Shown here piece by piece: positions 46,576-59,436 of a stretch of DNA of 64,000 nt. Position numbers and translations under genes: made by a program. Positions within the stretch are counted from its first letter, which is position 1. Every line of letters starts with the position of its first letter. The DNA is taken from assembly GCA_030512295.1 (NCBI GenBank), contig JAULSR010000008.1, forward strand, positions 806,001-870,000. Reading direction: 5' to 3'. The DNA comes from Bombardia bombarda (taxonomy: Eukaryota > Ascomycota > Sordariomycetes > Sordariales > Lasiosphaeriaceae). The notes under the pieces are model-generated. The model ran no database searches. It was not told the DNA's origin and saw nothing but the letters and a program-made list of their open reading frames with translations.

Positions 46576-48225
46576 AACAAGACCTTGATGATAAGAGCAC
46601 CCAGTCCAGGACATGGGCGCACATGGCTCGCAGCGGCTATGGTCATACGAAGGGTGAAGGTCAAGGAAGAGGATCACGGAACCAAAATTCGCCACACACA
46701 GGATTGGGCAAACAACACTCATACGGCCGAGTGCCAGGCCAAAGGGCCCGGGGATGCAGGAAGCAGCGAGGCAGGGTCGGTTTGAGGCGTGACGAGGCCA
46801 ACGCATCGCAGCCTGCCTCGAGATGCAGAATTGATGTATGTACTGTGTAGATGCAGGAGGCTCGGGACTCCAGCCCCCAAAACCCAAATGTCGGTGTGAA
46901 CCACTAAGACGCGAGAGTGGGGACGACCTACCTACCTAGGTGGACCACCTTACCCGCCGGCCCCGCTACACGCAGGTGGGAGCCCACTACCAAGCCTGGC
47001 CTAGCACGCCCTCTCGGGGCCCTCTAGCCCTGTAGGCGGGCTGTAGCCTGCTACCCTGGCTGGAGCTGCCAAAAAGCTTCCAAGAAAAAAAGCTTCCAAG
47101 GACAGGGCCCAAGTCGCTCCACCCGCCTCGCCGCCTGCTCTTGGATCGATCCATACAATGGCCTGTCTGGTCTCCAGCTGTCGTCGTTGTCGGGACGCGA
47201 ATGGCTGCCTCCAAATGTGTATAGGGAGATGACATCTTCACCTGTACGGTACACCATCGGTCTTGTTTCGGCGAGGTGGCAGTGAGCCCATGGCTACGAG
47301 CACCTCCATGTGTGTGCCGACCGGAATGATTTCTGACTGGACCAGAAACGAGACCGATAGTGAAATAACCCCCATAGTCGCGGCTTTTATTAATTACACA
47401 GTATATCAACCCAAGCTTGATAGTACTGTGTAGTAAGCTTAAACAAATATCGCAGAAACTATATCGCAAACACGAGAAATGCAAAGGCTTCCATGCAGGC
47501 TTGCAGAAGCAGGCAGGCAGCACCACACCAAGGATAGGCGACGACCAACAGACACCCGTCATCGTTGTTACTAGGGTCCTTTGCATGAATCCCCAAATTC
47601 CCCTACAGGTGATCAGGCAACGGCATCACGTATCATCCAAACGCAAGATGCGTTGTCTGATGCCAGCGTGGAAGTCCAGGCGAGCTCAGTTTTGTCATCT
47701 GTCTCTTTTTGTGCCAGAGTTGCCTTTGTTCCTAGGTATGTTCGGGATTTCCATATTCTGCATGCCATGCCCGCTATTTCCAGGTTGATTAAGTGTGAGT
47801 GGCGGGAGAGGGCCGACGTCAACAGCGGGCGGGTGCGCTAGCCACTTGGTACTAGAGTCTACACAGCAAGGCGGGACAAGAATCGTTGGATGAGGACGCC
47901 CCAAAAATCAAGGCCGTGTAAATTCCGTGAGTGGTCGAAAATGACTTCCATTCCAATGGATGCTTTCTTTTATTGACGAATCATCGAAGGCGGAGAGAGA
48001 TATGCTGTTCGATATCCTTTCTCCTGCCCTTGAAGTGCGACGAGGTCGGAAAAAGGTTAGGAGATTAGCACGGGTTGACACGTTGGAGGTAACCGTCATC
48101 TGGAACCTAAAGAAGCAAATAAGGTGCCTACCTAATTTTCATTTCACTCCGCCGTTCTTTGCTTTCACCTGAAACGTGATATTCTCGACCGGCTGCAACC
48201 ACGACGCGACCGCGACCGTCACGGG

Positions 48226-48265
48226 CCCAGCGTGACCCAGCGTGACCCAGCGTGACCCAGCGTGA
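48226..48265. repeat. Decamer tandem repeat (CCCAGCGTGA)4
   Basis: Four exact copies of the 10-base unit CCCAGCGTGA. No coding role is seen. Confidence 0.95.
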
Positions 48266-51200
48266 CGAGCGACGACGTAGCACCCATCTCCCATCAGGAC
48301 GCCAGCCTCATCTCAGCACACTCATCTGCCCAAACACTCACTCACAATGCTGCTGCTGCAGACCCGATCTTCGGTCTAATCTCGCTCCCTCATTCACAAC
48401 ACCGATGCCGCCTTTCCCCATCGAATGCGACTCCCCCTTCTTTTGGACATGGCGCCGATGACCTCGTGCAAGTGCGGGATCGACCGGTACAGCAACAGCA
48501 GAGGCGCGCATAGCGCGTCGAGGGAAATGGCTGATCAAGTCCGTACGCCAGAATCTAGGCCCCTCGGGCAACCATCCAATACATCCTTCTCTTCTTCAAC
48601 GAAGCTGGCCTTACCCCAGGATCGACGGGATACAAACATCTCTATCCATTGCCTGATGCCTCTACATGCTTCCATGACTTATTCCCCCAATCACGATTAC
48701 TCCATCTGAACTCACCTGAGTTCTGATCGCAAGCTCATGTCGTTCACGATAGCTACCTATACAGACCGTGATAGAAACATTCCTTCAGCATCAAAAGTAC
48801 GCAACACCCACCTTATCAGCCACTTACCCGATCCTGGATCAACCTCACCCCTGCCTAGCACCAAGTGGCCCGCGAATGAAGGCGCATATCTCGGCTTCTG
48901 TCTTTCTATTCGGTGCCCAAAACTCCGTAACGCTACACCACACAGCCAACATCACCCCATCTTGATATTCTACAGACCCTTGATTACTTTTTCCCACTGG
49001 CGCCCTGTTTCACTGTCTCCCCGTGCTGGTCCGCCCGGCTGAATATTGGGCTGGGCGCCTATGAAAATAGAGAAGCCATCGGGCGCCACCGCCCCTCCCA
49101 TCCATCCTCTTCACCGCGATGCACATGTTTCCCCGACGTACACGTCCTATTCTGGATAGATGTGATGTGTACCTGCCTCTCTCGGGAGCTTATGTCCCTG
49201 AAAGCTCGCGAGTTTGACCTTCTCTTTGGCTACCCAGGTTAGCCCCCGTCGATGGATGCTCCGGGTATTTGTGGGGAGGCGGCTGCCTTGGTTGCGACTA
49301 CACTACTACCTACGTACCCAGCCATAGACTGCTGGTAGCAGCAGGCTGGCCATTCATTCATTAAATGCCATGTCTCAGATTCTGCAATGCTCAACTGTTG
49401 GACGACATCAGATGTGCCTGCCGGCTGTGATTCCTATCTCAAGGGGCATGCCGAGATAGTAAGTAGTACATTTGTATAAACCACCCCTTAGCTTCAGCTC
49501 ATTCTTACTTATACCGGATATTGATCTACTTCAAGACCTTCATCACATGTAACTAGCTGGGGTCTTGTTCACACGCGAGAAGGAAAAGACCCTACATGAT
49601 CATCATCAGGGTCGTATTCTCGCGGGAACCTCAACCTGGAGTTGTGTAGTGTTGGAACTTTGCTCACGATTGGGCACAGTTTTAGATCATTGTTCAGACC
49701 AGCATGCCCAGGGGTGCATATCTCATTCCATTCCTTGTGTGGGCGTAAGTCTATCGTTTCTCGACAGGTCTTGGACATTGGTATTGCCTGGCAGCGGCTC
49801 CATGGTGGCCAAGCAGCAACCCAATTCTCAGTTCACTCCGCTCGGTGCCTTACATGACCTTGGGTTTGTCATGCATACGAAGGACGTATCAGTGATTTCC
49901 ACCTCAAAATGTGGCTTGATCTTGGCAGTCCAGGTACAGGATAAGTATATTCCAGAAGGCAGAACACGCTGCTGCCGTCTACAAGCTGGTCCAGACTCGT
50001 GTTGTGATATCTACTACCCAGGCTCTTTAGGCTTCGGCTCAAAGCCCAACACACCCAACTACCAGTACTACGAACCACAAGTGCGCCCCCTCTTCTACGG
50101 CGTAGTTCTACAGATGGCCTCGTGATAGACGAGGATTTATTCGCTTTGGAGAAGAGCAGCGACCTTTACGACGGCGGAGATTGCGACAAGCAAGGATTCT
50201 TTGAGCCCGGTTGTATCGTGTCGGCCTTGGGCTGAAGTTGGTCATGTGTTGGATGTTCCTCCGTGTGTCGACGAGATAGATCTGGAATGAAATCGGGTTG
50301 AAGTGGCGACACTTTCAGATGTGCCACCTGCCTAGGATTGGGAGCGTTGCCCCCTTTTGTACGTCTGATATTATCAAGCAGGTAGGCAGGTCTTCATAGT
50401 TCTGGCAAGCATATCGTAGTGCGATAGATATCGACATAAACTAGGTTCAGCTAGCAGTGATACGTCAAAGATATTTTAGGAGTCCAAAAATACGATGGCC
50501 TGTCTTGTTGTGGTCTTGTTGTGAGTCTTGCATCTTAATCACGCTGACAACGTTCTCCACAAAGATCTGCCTTGTTCATGGTATATATTGTGCATATCTT
50601 TTGCTCTCCTCCAGTACCTCTCGCTACATAGCCAGTTGACCAGCACTGATATCAACACACCCTAAGTTCATTGTTCATTACTTCCACCATCAAACAACGA
50701 GCATAAGCTGAAACGTTGCAATGATCATGATGCCCACAGCGGGGAGTAGTTTGCCTTGGAATCATTCATTCCCCTGTCGGTCCTCTCTCGTATTGAGAGG
50801 AAGCCCGGCCATCGATGAGCTCTCAGAGTAACGACATCGTAATAATACCAAATAGTGCCCCTAAGCACATAATCCTGCTATCATTTAGCTTGACCGAGTC
50901 AGTTACTGCCATCAGTGATCTCCCCAGTCACTTAAGCACCCCGATGCCTGCTCGCTTTTAGACCGCTCCAAACCAGCGTCTCATGTCTGTCAACAACAAT
51001 ATTCTCGTCTTAAACGGATACCGGGCAAAAGCAAAGCCAAAGAGTCGCGACACCAAAGATGATCGCCACGGCATCCGTTGGCTATCATAGTAGCCATGGA
51101 TATCCCGAGACTTACGCTATTGTTTCGTCGCACAGGCGTAAACGAATATTCGTCTACCTGATCAGCTACCCGGCGGGCAGAAAGTGACTGCCTCGCTCCA

Positions 51201-54200
51201 TCAGCAATCAGTACCCAGAAGGGATCATGGTATCTCGTTCGTTCCTTCTTACGACGGTCTTCGAACATCATCTCGTATTTATTTTGTGGAGTTCAGCTTT
51301 CTGACCACGGCAACTCTCAGGGGTAAGTAGGCCAGACCGGGTGTCTTTCAAGCTTCATTCGCTCGGTGAGTGGCGGGAGGCTAGTGCCCACCGGGCTGGA
51401 GCTTTTCGAACCTCTTCGGGGTGAGGTGAGATTGGTTTTTTTGCTATCTGTTGAGGCACAATAGTCGTACATAGCTGCTGATCTCTAGCCATCAATGTTC
51501 TAGCTCGGTGTCTGGTTTTGTCTTGGTCGAGAGGAGACGAAGCTCGTACTTTGGTGAAAATAGGGAGGTTGATCTTCACTCACAGAAGTAGCTGTGTTGG
51601 TATCTAAACTCGTTTGGATTAAGGGTTGTAGAGAAAAATTAGAGGGGGTATGTGGATGGAAATTCGAGGTTTGCAGATACCGTGACCCTTTCATTGTATC
51701 CGTCCTGATGTGCTAACACTTCCCAGCTTCAGCCGTTTAGACAGTGAAAGCTGCGTAAGGAGAAATCTTGTTGATCCAGGGACTCAAAACACGTACCGAC
51801 TGAGTTGAACTTCAATTCCCAAGGGGAGAGATGGGAGACCGCGGCAGAGACATCTCGACAGCTTCTATGATGAGAGATATTGCGAAAACGATCAAAGACC
51901 AGTGATGTTTGTTCAGGTAAAAGGAGGCAGATATGCCTCTCTTTTGTGCTCATCAAACAACTGATCCTGACTATCGTATGCTCTCTCAGGTTTGCGACTC
52001 ATGGTTCTATAATAGGTATGTAAATAAATATGTCTATCTTCTATCACCTTGCTGTCTATGGGATGTGATCTAGCATCACGCAGCATCCCGTACTTGCGAC
52101 CTGTGTATTTTGTCAATAACATCACTGGTACGACCGGCATTTACCAGCCTAGAACAAAAGGAGCAACACACGGCGATAAATATATCCTCTATCATCCAAG
52201 AAATACGTGGACCGCCTCGCAGACATAAACAAAATCCTGGTCATGTTATAGCCAATCACGATAGACGTACATATCAGACCTGACAATACGGGAGTCACGA
52301 TTCAATAATCCCTTTCTCTTTTCTCGATTAAAGAACCACTTGTCTTTTTTCGTCTGTTTCAGCCACACAAGCAGGTAGGTAAGCAGGCAGGACTGTTCGT
52401 ATATCAAATAAATTGTGGCTGTCGAGGCTCGAGTCTGATGGGGTCAGTGTCGTTGGTGCAAAATGTCTTACTCGCATGAAACAGTTCACGATGACAGTTT
52501 GGCTGCGCAATGTCGGGTCCGTCCAGATGCACGATACACCCGCCAAACTTTAACCAACACAAATACACCATCAAGTCAAAACCTCTTTCCCGAGTATGGG
52601 GGCTACATCGCATGACTAGTGCCATCCCTGCGGAGAGGGGGCACCCGAACCATCACCATTATGCATAATGATAGCCCCCGATCGTGTATGTGGCTTGTGA
52701 TGTGGCGGTTGACGGCTGACATCCGGGGCGGTTCACGAGACTGCGGTTCTTCGGCGGGTTCGCGGGGTGTCGGTGCTGCATCAACACTGTCAAGAAAACT
52801 TTCCGAACAGCAGCCTGCTCGGGGCTGAAGGACAGAACAATTGTAGGAAACAGACGTTATTGGCCCAGGTATCTGACCGCAGCATCACATGAGCGGAAGC
52901 ACAGTCACAAAACAGACCGCTGATTTGACTCTTTATCTTTTTGGTATTTTTGGCGGACCAAATCCCCGACAGGCCATCTGGATACCACTTGGCCACCGCC
53001 GTAATGCACGGCAAGAGACGTCTCGTCACACAAATGAACACCATCGACATACCTGACTGGACAGTGCATGATGTGCCATAGTCGTGAGAAGAATCCCCTC
53101 AGTTCTTCGTCACAATCACAGTACACAGAAGAGGCTTACCGGTGAGCAAGCCAAGGCCAGATGACCGGCCGCTTGCACTTGTACACTGTGCACGCAGCAT
53201 ATCTTACTCGTGTCTTCCGTCTCTACGTGGCACATATTGAGGATCTTGCTTGAGGTAGTTGGTTCTCCCAAAACCAAGGCACCGCGCGAAAGAACCCGTG
53301 ACTCCGCGATTTGTCTGAAGGGGAAACGACGATGATTCAGAAGAAGTCGATGGTCAAACAAGGTGCGCCGCTCTGTCTCATGCCAAGATACCTTAGGAGC
53401 GGCCGACGAGATGCAGACAAGCAAAATCGCCTGCACACGGAGGAAAATATGAGAAGTGATTCTTACCATGTTGCAACATGAATATACAGATATACACTGG
53501 GCTGTTGCTGGCGAGAGACTAAAATAAAACGACGAATGTTTACGAAATCATCGGAATAGTGAAACTGTTGGTGGAAAGGGACGGTTGCTTGCCCTAGGTT
53601 GGAAGTATTGCCAAGGAAGAATCGTCCTCTCTTTCTCTTTCAGAGTGAAGCTGGTCGGCGGTAAGTGAAGCGAGAACGGCAGCGTTACCGTCATGGCTGA
53701 GGATCTCTCCAATCGAAGCCCGAAGCGCCATTATATGTCCCCTTCATTGATGGATGGCATTGAAGGCGCGTGGCTAGGCGTAACGAAACCTTCGACTTCC
53801 GAGAACGTGATTTGTCCAGGTCGTCACCGGGTACTGGCAGTCGTGGATTGTGTGCTATCTCATGTTTTCTTGTGAGTTCCTGTTGCACACATACCTATTC
53901 CTGGCAGAAAGGAAACTGCTACCTGGTCTAGGAGAGACAGAGTGAAAGATAGAAACAGAAACTCTGTAAACATTCGACCTTGTCCAAGACCACGCAGAGC
54001 CGCCAGGCATGGTCTCGTCGAAGAGGTGCGCCTCCAGAATGATCGAGTGAGGCACGTTGGTTCGATATTGTGCCATGCCGACGCAGATGGCCGAGGAGGA
54101 GACCGGCCAAAAGGACCAGCCCCCCCCCTCGACATAGCAGGCGCGCGCTCCCGTTAGTCATATTCCATAGACTGGGGCAAAGTAACGTGGGAAGAGGGGG

Positions 54201-56148
54201 TGCTTCTGGACGAATGAGCCAATGGATTTCTCGAGCATTAGGTGCAAGGAAGGGTTAACCGAACATGGCAGTCTGGCAACACCAACCAACGGAAATGCTA
54301 GATTGTCCGGCAAGCGCGTCGACAGCCGCGCACAGTGCTAGCATGCTAGGCTCTGCTGGTAATTTTGAAAGGGATTGCGGGCCAGTACTGCGGCCGCAAT
54401 GGGGCAGGCAGTGGATTTGGGAGAGGATAACCTTTGGCTTCGACGAGCGGGGAAAAGAAGATTCAACGTGCTCGAGATGCGCGTGCCAAAAATGGACTGG
54501 CCAGTGTCTGTCGCCGTTGAGGTTCAGACGGCATCAAAGACATGCAGATCTACCCGCCCAACCTTAGCAATCTGCTAAACTGGAGCGGCCGATTGAGTTC
54601 ACTTGGATACCGGCGGGCGGTTATGTGGTAGGCCGGGAAACGTGAGGACCTGGGAGGCTGGAGCTTTCCTTTCCCCGGACGTATATGAATATGCAAAAAC
54701 CTCCCGACCCCAAGAGAGACGTGAAGAAGATGAGGATAAGACAATTTGAGTTTTCTCCAACTTTGAACAGTTTCGCCCGACTACAGTAGCCCCAGGCTGG
54801 GCTCCAATACATCTCCAACGCACCTGCCTTAGAGTCAGTCTTGCACCAACCCGCCTTGCACCTTCCAGTTTGCTCAGTTGCTGGCCATCTCGCATCTCGC
54901 ACCTGCCGTCACACCTCAACTCATTCTTCTCCCCTTCAAAAAAAAACCCTTGTGCCTAGAGCACGGTGTTATTGTCGCCCCACGGCTGCACGTCTAGGTA
55001 CCCAGGACTTGGTCGTGCAAATTTGAGGTGTGGTTGAGAGCTCTTTGGTAAGCGGCAAGCCCCTGGCCAATCACGGTTCTTTGTGCTAAGAATGTGAAGC
55101 GCCTTCCTGCTGCAGGTTCTAGCAGTCACGGCCAATCAGGTCCTGTGACCTTGAGCACCTCACGGCGGTTGAGGCACACTGGCCACCAGCAAAGTCACTT
55201 GCGCTTGAAAAATACGTAAGTTGCTTTTTCAAGAGAAGAGAATAGCACACACAGTCTCTTCAGCTGTCCGCCTGGCTGTGAAGCGGGCGTTCAGGTTGTT
55301 TGTTGGATACACACGGGAACCAGCTGCACATGAAGTCACACTAAAGCATCTCAGCATCTCAGCACACCCACAGCCGCCTTCGGCCCTGTCAAATCGTCGC
55401 TTCTCGCTTGACGAGTTGACCCAGGGGACCCCCCTGTCCAGCCTGTCGCCGTCGCGTTGCTGATTTGCCGCCGCTTTAAGCCCCTCCCTCTCTCACCTCA
55501 CTGGCCCAGGCTGCCAGCTTTCTTTCTCGCGCATTTGGCCATCTGCCTTCTTATTCTCCTCTTGCCACCAACAGGCACACATCCTCTTCTGCGCCGCCAC
55601 ACTCAAATCCGTGTGTCCCTGGTCTCCTGTGTGAAGAACCAGAAGAAAGGCCCCCTGACTTACCTAAGTAACCTGGTCGCAAAGCGGGTCCAGCTTAATC
55701 AACACAAACAGTGCTGGCTGCTGTTTATCTCCACCAGACGACATTGTAGCCTCTCCCACACCCTAGCCCAGCCCACTGCTCTGGGATCCTTGGATACAAG
55801 GATTACACGCCGGGGTACTCATCCTCTAGTCGACGCGGGGAGCTGTTGCTAGCTCCTGTTGTTTCGAGTCCGTGAGGCACCCTCGTCTGCTACTCGTCTC
55901 CTCCTCGAAACGCTTCCCTCATCTTATTACCGTCCCATCATATATTCGTTTGCCCACCCACCTGCACCTCTTCTGCGCTCCTCCCCCCTCCAACTGCCGG
56001 CTCTCTTCTTGTCTTCCATCCGCCAAGAGATCCGACTAGCAGCTCGAAAACGCCATTGTTCTCTAAGATACCCATCGAGTCATTCGCTTGGCTCGACAAT
56101 ACCGTCGTCCTTTGGCCAAGCATCCTCACCCTAAACACACCAGTCACC

Positions 56149-57153
56149 ATGTCTGCTAAACCCACCCTGTCGCTGTCGACACCCAAGACAGCGAACTTCC
56201 CTCACATCCCTCCTCCCTCGACAGAACTCCGCTCCGCTGTTTCCCTTCCCTCAGCCATATCAGATCGAACGCCATTGTCCGCCATCTCGCGGACCTCAGC
56301 ATTCCGCGACCCCATCCCCTTGTCAGCACTTCCTTCGGCTGGCCTGCCTTCTGCGGGGCCCTTCAGTGCCACCGTGAAGTTGGAACAAGATCTCCAAAAG
56401 ACGCCCATCACCCCGCCCACGGCTTATCTGGACTTCTTGAAGGGCATGTCATTGGTCTCGCCAAGTGTAGCTACGGCCTCACCCCAGATAGGCAAGGCAG
56501 CTCTGAACAGGAACAGCACCGCCAGCAGCCTGCTCAGTAACAGTAGCATCAGCACCGCCGATAGCATCAGCAGCAACTCTTCGGGCTCCGAGGACTCTGA
56601 CAAGGAGAAGGGCGAGGGCGAGCCGATTGACAGCGCGCCCTCCACAGCACGCTCCGAGCTAAGCTGCGAGTGTGACGACAAGGACAAGGAAGGCCATGAT
56701 AAGGAGGAGCACAAGAAGGGCTCCATACCAGAACCGATTAACACCTCGAAGATTCCGTCTACACCAGAGGGTAGCAAGTATCCCCTTTCAGCACCGGCTA
56801 TGGCATCGATGTTTCCCAGTATGAAGTTGCCCGCCTCTCCAGCAATCTCCACCTCGGGAGTCTACTCGCCAAGATCGCCCTTGAACTCAGCGGCATCAAT
56901 ACGCTCACCTTTCGACTGGGATGCGGCACGCAGGTCCAAGAGGCCAGGAGAGACGGCCGGAACCAAGCGCCAAGCCGCACCAGACACCCCAACCAGCAAT
57001 CTGGGCCCAGGCCATGTGAAAAGAGACTCTAGATCCAACATACGATATATCAGGGAGGTGGTCACAAGGACAGTGACCTACACACCACGCATGGCGCCTG
57101 CTCCCAAGGGGAAGCGGAGGAAGATCGACACCGAGACGGCGGTCGATTCGTGA
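56149..57153 (+). CDS. Ser/Pro-rich protein of unknown function, probably nuclear
   Basis: 334 aa from the ATG in CAGTCACCATGTC, a good fungal start context. The frame stays open for 93 bases upstream but without another ATG. I do not recognise a named domain. Visible features are many Ser-Pro and Thr-Pro pairs (possible proline-directed kinase sites) and a Ser/Asn-rich stretch. An acidic-basic region with a Cys pair (CECDDKDKEGHDKEEHKK) follows. The basic C-terminus has IRYIREVVTRTVTYTPRM, which looks conserved, and a nuclear-signal-like KGKRRKI. The gene has a long pyrimidine-rich upstream leader. Coherent codon use and the absence of frame breaks over 1 kb make it a real gene. Function cannot be assigned. 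A regulatory nuclear protein is only a guess. Confidence 0.75.
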   Translation: MSAKPTLSLSTPKTANFPHIPPPSTELRSAVSLPSAISDRTPLSAISRTSAFRDPIPLSALPSAGLPSAGPFSATVKLEQDLQKTPITPPTAYLDFLKGMSLVSPSVATASPQIGKAALNRNSTASSLLSNSSISTADSISSNSSGSEDSDKEKGEGEPIDSAPSTARSELSCECDDKDKEGHDKEEHKKGSIPEPINTSKIPSTPEGSKYPLSAPAMASMFPSMKLPASPAISTSGVYSPRSPLNSAASIRSPFDWDAARRSKRPGETAGTKRQAAPDTPTSNLGPGHVKRDSRSNIRYIREVVTRTVTYTPRMAPAPKGKRRKIDTETAVDS

Positions 57154-57471
57154 AGAGAAAGGACGGGAAAAGGGGAGCAAGAGCTGGAGGGAAACCCCCA
57201 GAAGCAATTTGTGGTGCTGGATATCACTGCCACATACACACTCACTGGTCGACCAAACCGGCCACACACCATTGTTTCATTTGTTTATCCAACACATCTA
57301 TATCCAACCAAACAACTGGCCGTCGCTAAAGAGCGTTGGTTGCGGCACCACATACATATCCTCACAGCACTCGATTCTTTAAGCGAGTCGAGGAAAGGAA
57401 ACACAGAACAGCCTCGCGGGCCCACAAGCTGGCAGGCAATGAATTGGATAATGAGTCCGGCAGCGACTCAC

Positions 57472-57492
57472 GGGGGGGGAGGGGGGGGGGGG
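57472..57492 (+). repeat. G8-A-G12 run
   Basis: Twenty G with a single A interruption, about 320 bases past the stop of the Ser/Pro-rich gene. It could fold as a G-quadruplex in the transcript or on the plus strand. Run length in assemblies is error-prone. Confidence 0.85.
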
Positions 57493-57707
57493 ATATAAAA
57501 AGAGGAAGAAGGCGAAATGCTCGCAAAGATGCGAGGCAACCGCGCCACGGGATATCACTCGGTTCATTCATGATGCAATTGACATGGGAGTTTAATTTTT
57601 TCCGGCGTTGCTGGCGGCGTCCAATCTTGGGTTTTTTTGGGCCGACCTCAACGGGGCCTAAATTTATCGATACCACCATACAGGGGGAACCGGGGGATGG
57701 GAGGACC

Positions 57708-57731
57708 TTTTTTTTTTTTTTTTTTTTTTTT
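57708..57731. repeat. T24 homopolymer
   Basis: Twenty-four consecutive T in non-coding DNA, about 550 bases past the stop of the Ser/Pro-rich gene. Confidence 0.85.
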
Positions 57732-58481
57732 GCTTCAAGCACAAAGCTTACACAATGCCTGCGTTTTTCTTGGATTGAAAGGTGTATCCGGGATTTGATT
57801 CCCCAAAGGTTTTACAATGTTACTTAGACAGGTAGCATACACATTGTACATGTGGATGAATTGATCCCCTTTTTTTTTCCTTGGATTATTGCCGACAGTA
57901 CTCACTTGCCTTGCTCAATTTGTGATCAACTCGGTGTGTGTCAGAGGGTGTGATATTGGTATGGTGAAACTGTGGGACAGTGCGCTTGTTTGTTTGTTTG
58001 TTTGCTTGTTTTTCTTCATCTTAACGTCGATTATTATTGAAGGATGAAAAATCTTCAACCTTATGTGGTGTAACTCCAATATTCCTTCAACCCGTCCCCT
58101 GTGGCTTCGGCTGGGGTGTTTCGCTCACGAAGGCGACCAACCAGGCGGCCCTGTATTCGTACATATAGACAGTCTGCACAGTACGCATTGCGGGGTCCTT
58201 TTGTGTGGTTCAATGACATGAGGGCCTTCTGGTTGGAGGTTGGAGGCCTGGGCCCTGTGCTTGCCTTCCCGTGCTTCCTACAAACATACACCGCGGGAAC
58301 GCACGGGGGGCAGGAAAGCCTGGCTGGTTTTGGCGGTCGATCACTGTGTGATGCGGGCGCGTGCGGTGCTGTGAAGTGCGTGCATTGAAATCTGTTGCTG
58401 CTGTTGTTGCTGCATGTGTATGGCATGGCATGTGCTGCTTCCTGTTTACTGTTTTCCTCAGCTGATGCTGTCGTGATTGAT

Positions 58482-58505
58482 AGGCAGACAGGCAGACAGG
58501 CAGAC
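58482..58505. repeat. Octamer tandem repeat (AGGCAGAC)3
   Basis: Three exact copies of AGGCAGAC in non-coding DNA. Confidence 0.9.
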
Positions 58506-59304
58506 AGACGAATAACTACATGGCTTTGAGCACCTGCTTATTGTCACTAGACACGACAGCAGACCTAATATCCGTAGAAATGACGGGAGGTTTCAGTTTG
58601 TTGCTCTCTCCCATCTGATTGTAGTTATATTTGACGAGAAGATCCAATAGCTTTCAATCTCGGTGGTATTCATTCGTATGTGCCAAGGAGAAAGGAGATT
58701 GTGTCATATCATGATTAACACTGGGGTTTAAAGTTTGTTAATCTCGGCTTCAGCATGGACTTCACAGCAACAAGCAGCCCCAGAATATCGGACAAACGAT
58801 CGACAGGGATATTGAAAGGAAAAAGAAAAAAAAAGTTGGTACGAGAAGGTGCTGAAAAAGGCTGTCGATCCAGTCCAGCAGGACAGGCTCTGTGAGTCGC
58901 TGGAGGAATAAAAAACATAAAAGCGGCCAGTCACCTAACCCCCAAAGCGGCGTAGCGCAATCCGCCCGCATGGTCCAGCGTCGCGCGCCGGCGGGCAGAG
59001 AGACATCCAAAAGCTAAAGGGGGGCTCCGGGCCCGTGAGTGGTCAAGTACCAGGGTAGCTAAGCGCTCAATGCGCTGTTGCTCGACAGGCCCCCCTGCCT
59101 GGCTCTCCCCCGAGGGGCTCATGAGGTGTGGGAACGTCGGCGCGTCTGATTGGCCCTTTAATATGAACTTGGGACACTATTTAAGCGCCCGCCCACCCAC
59201 CAGCTAGAGTAGGGCGAATGAGAGAGATGGATGGGGGGTGGGGACAAAAGAGGGATTTGCGGATCTGAGGTTGGGATGGATAGATGGACGGGAGCGAGGT
59301 TTGT

Positions 59305-59329
59305 TTGTGTGTGTGTGTGTGTGTGTGTG
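59305..59329. repeat. Dinucleotide repeat (TG)12
   Basis: About 12 TG units, a typical microsatellite, in the convergent intergenic region. Confidence 0.9.
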
Positions 59330-59418
59330 CGTCCTCTTGTCCTTGTTTTTGTGTGGTGATCGTTGAAGAGGAAGAACCAAATGAATGGTATAAGTGGCTG
59401 TCATTATCGTGAGTTGTG

Positions 59419-59436
59419 AAAAAAAAAAAAAAAAAA
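59419..59436. repeat. A18 homopolymer
   Basis: Eighteen consecutive A in non-coding DNA, followed by CAAC and a further A run. Confidence 0.85.

Larger units (their letters stand above)
42002..56148. other. Large gene-poor region upstream of HAP2
   Basis: About 14 kb in which I can support no gene. The part next to 42002 is the HAP2 leader and promoter. The part before 56149 is the CT-rich leader of the next gene. Open frames are short and overlapping. Candidates considered are a signal-peptide-like frame at 53140-53469 (-) and a tRNA-like element at 44027-44066 (see findings). Minisatellites lie at 46521-46575 and 48226-48265. Base composition is balanced, so this is not RIP-mutated DNA. 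Confidence 0.55.

Noticed and set aside
46987..47586. 199-codon minus-strand frame
   Set aside because: Mixed composition, no domain, no good start context, and overlapping frames on the other strand. Treated as chance.
49565..50125. 186-codon plus-strand frame ending VRPLFYGVVLQMAS
   Set aside because: The end faintly recalls the C-terminus of some fungal glycoside hydrolases (GH79-like), but no catalytic motif or upstream domain is present, and I cannot join convincing exons. Too weak to call a gene or pseudogene.
57336..57827. 163-codon plus-strand frame with a run of Phe
   Set aside because: The run is the translation of the T24 homopolymer, and the rest is unstructured. It lies in the 3' flank of another gene.
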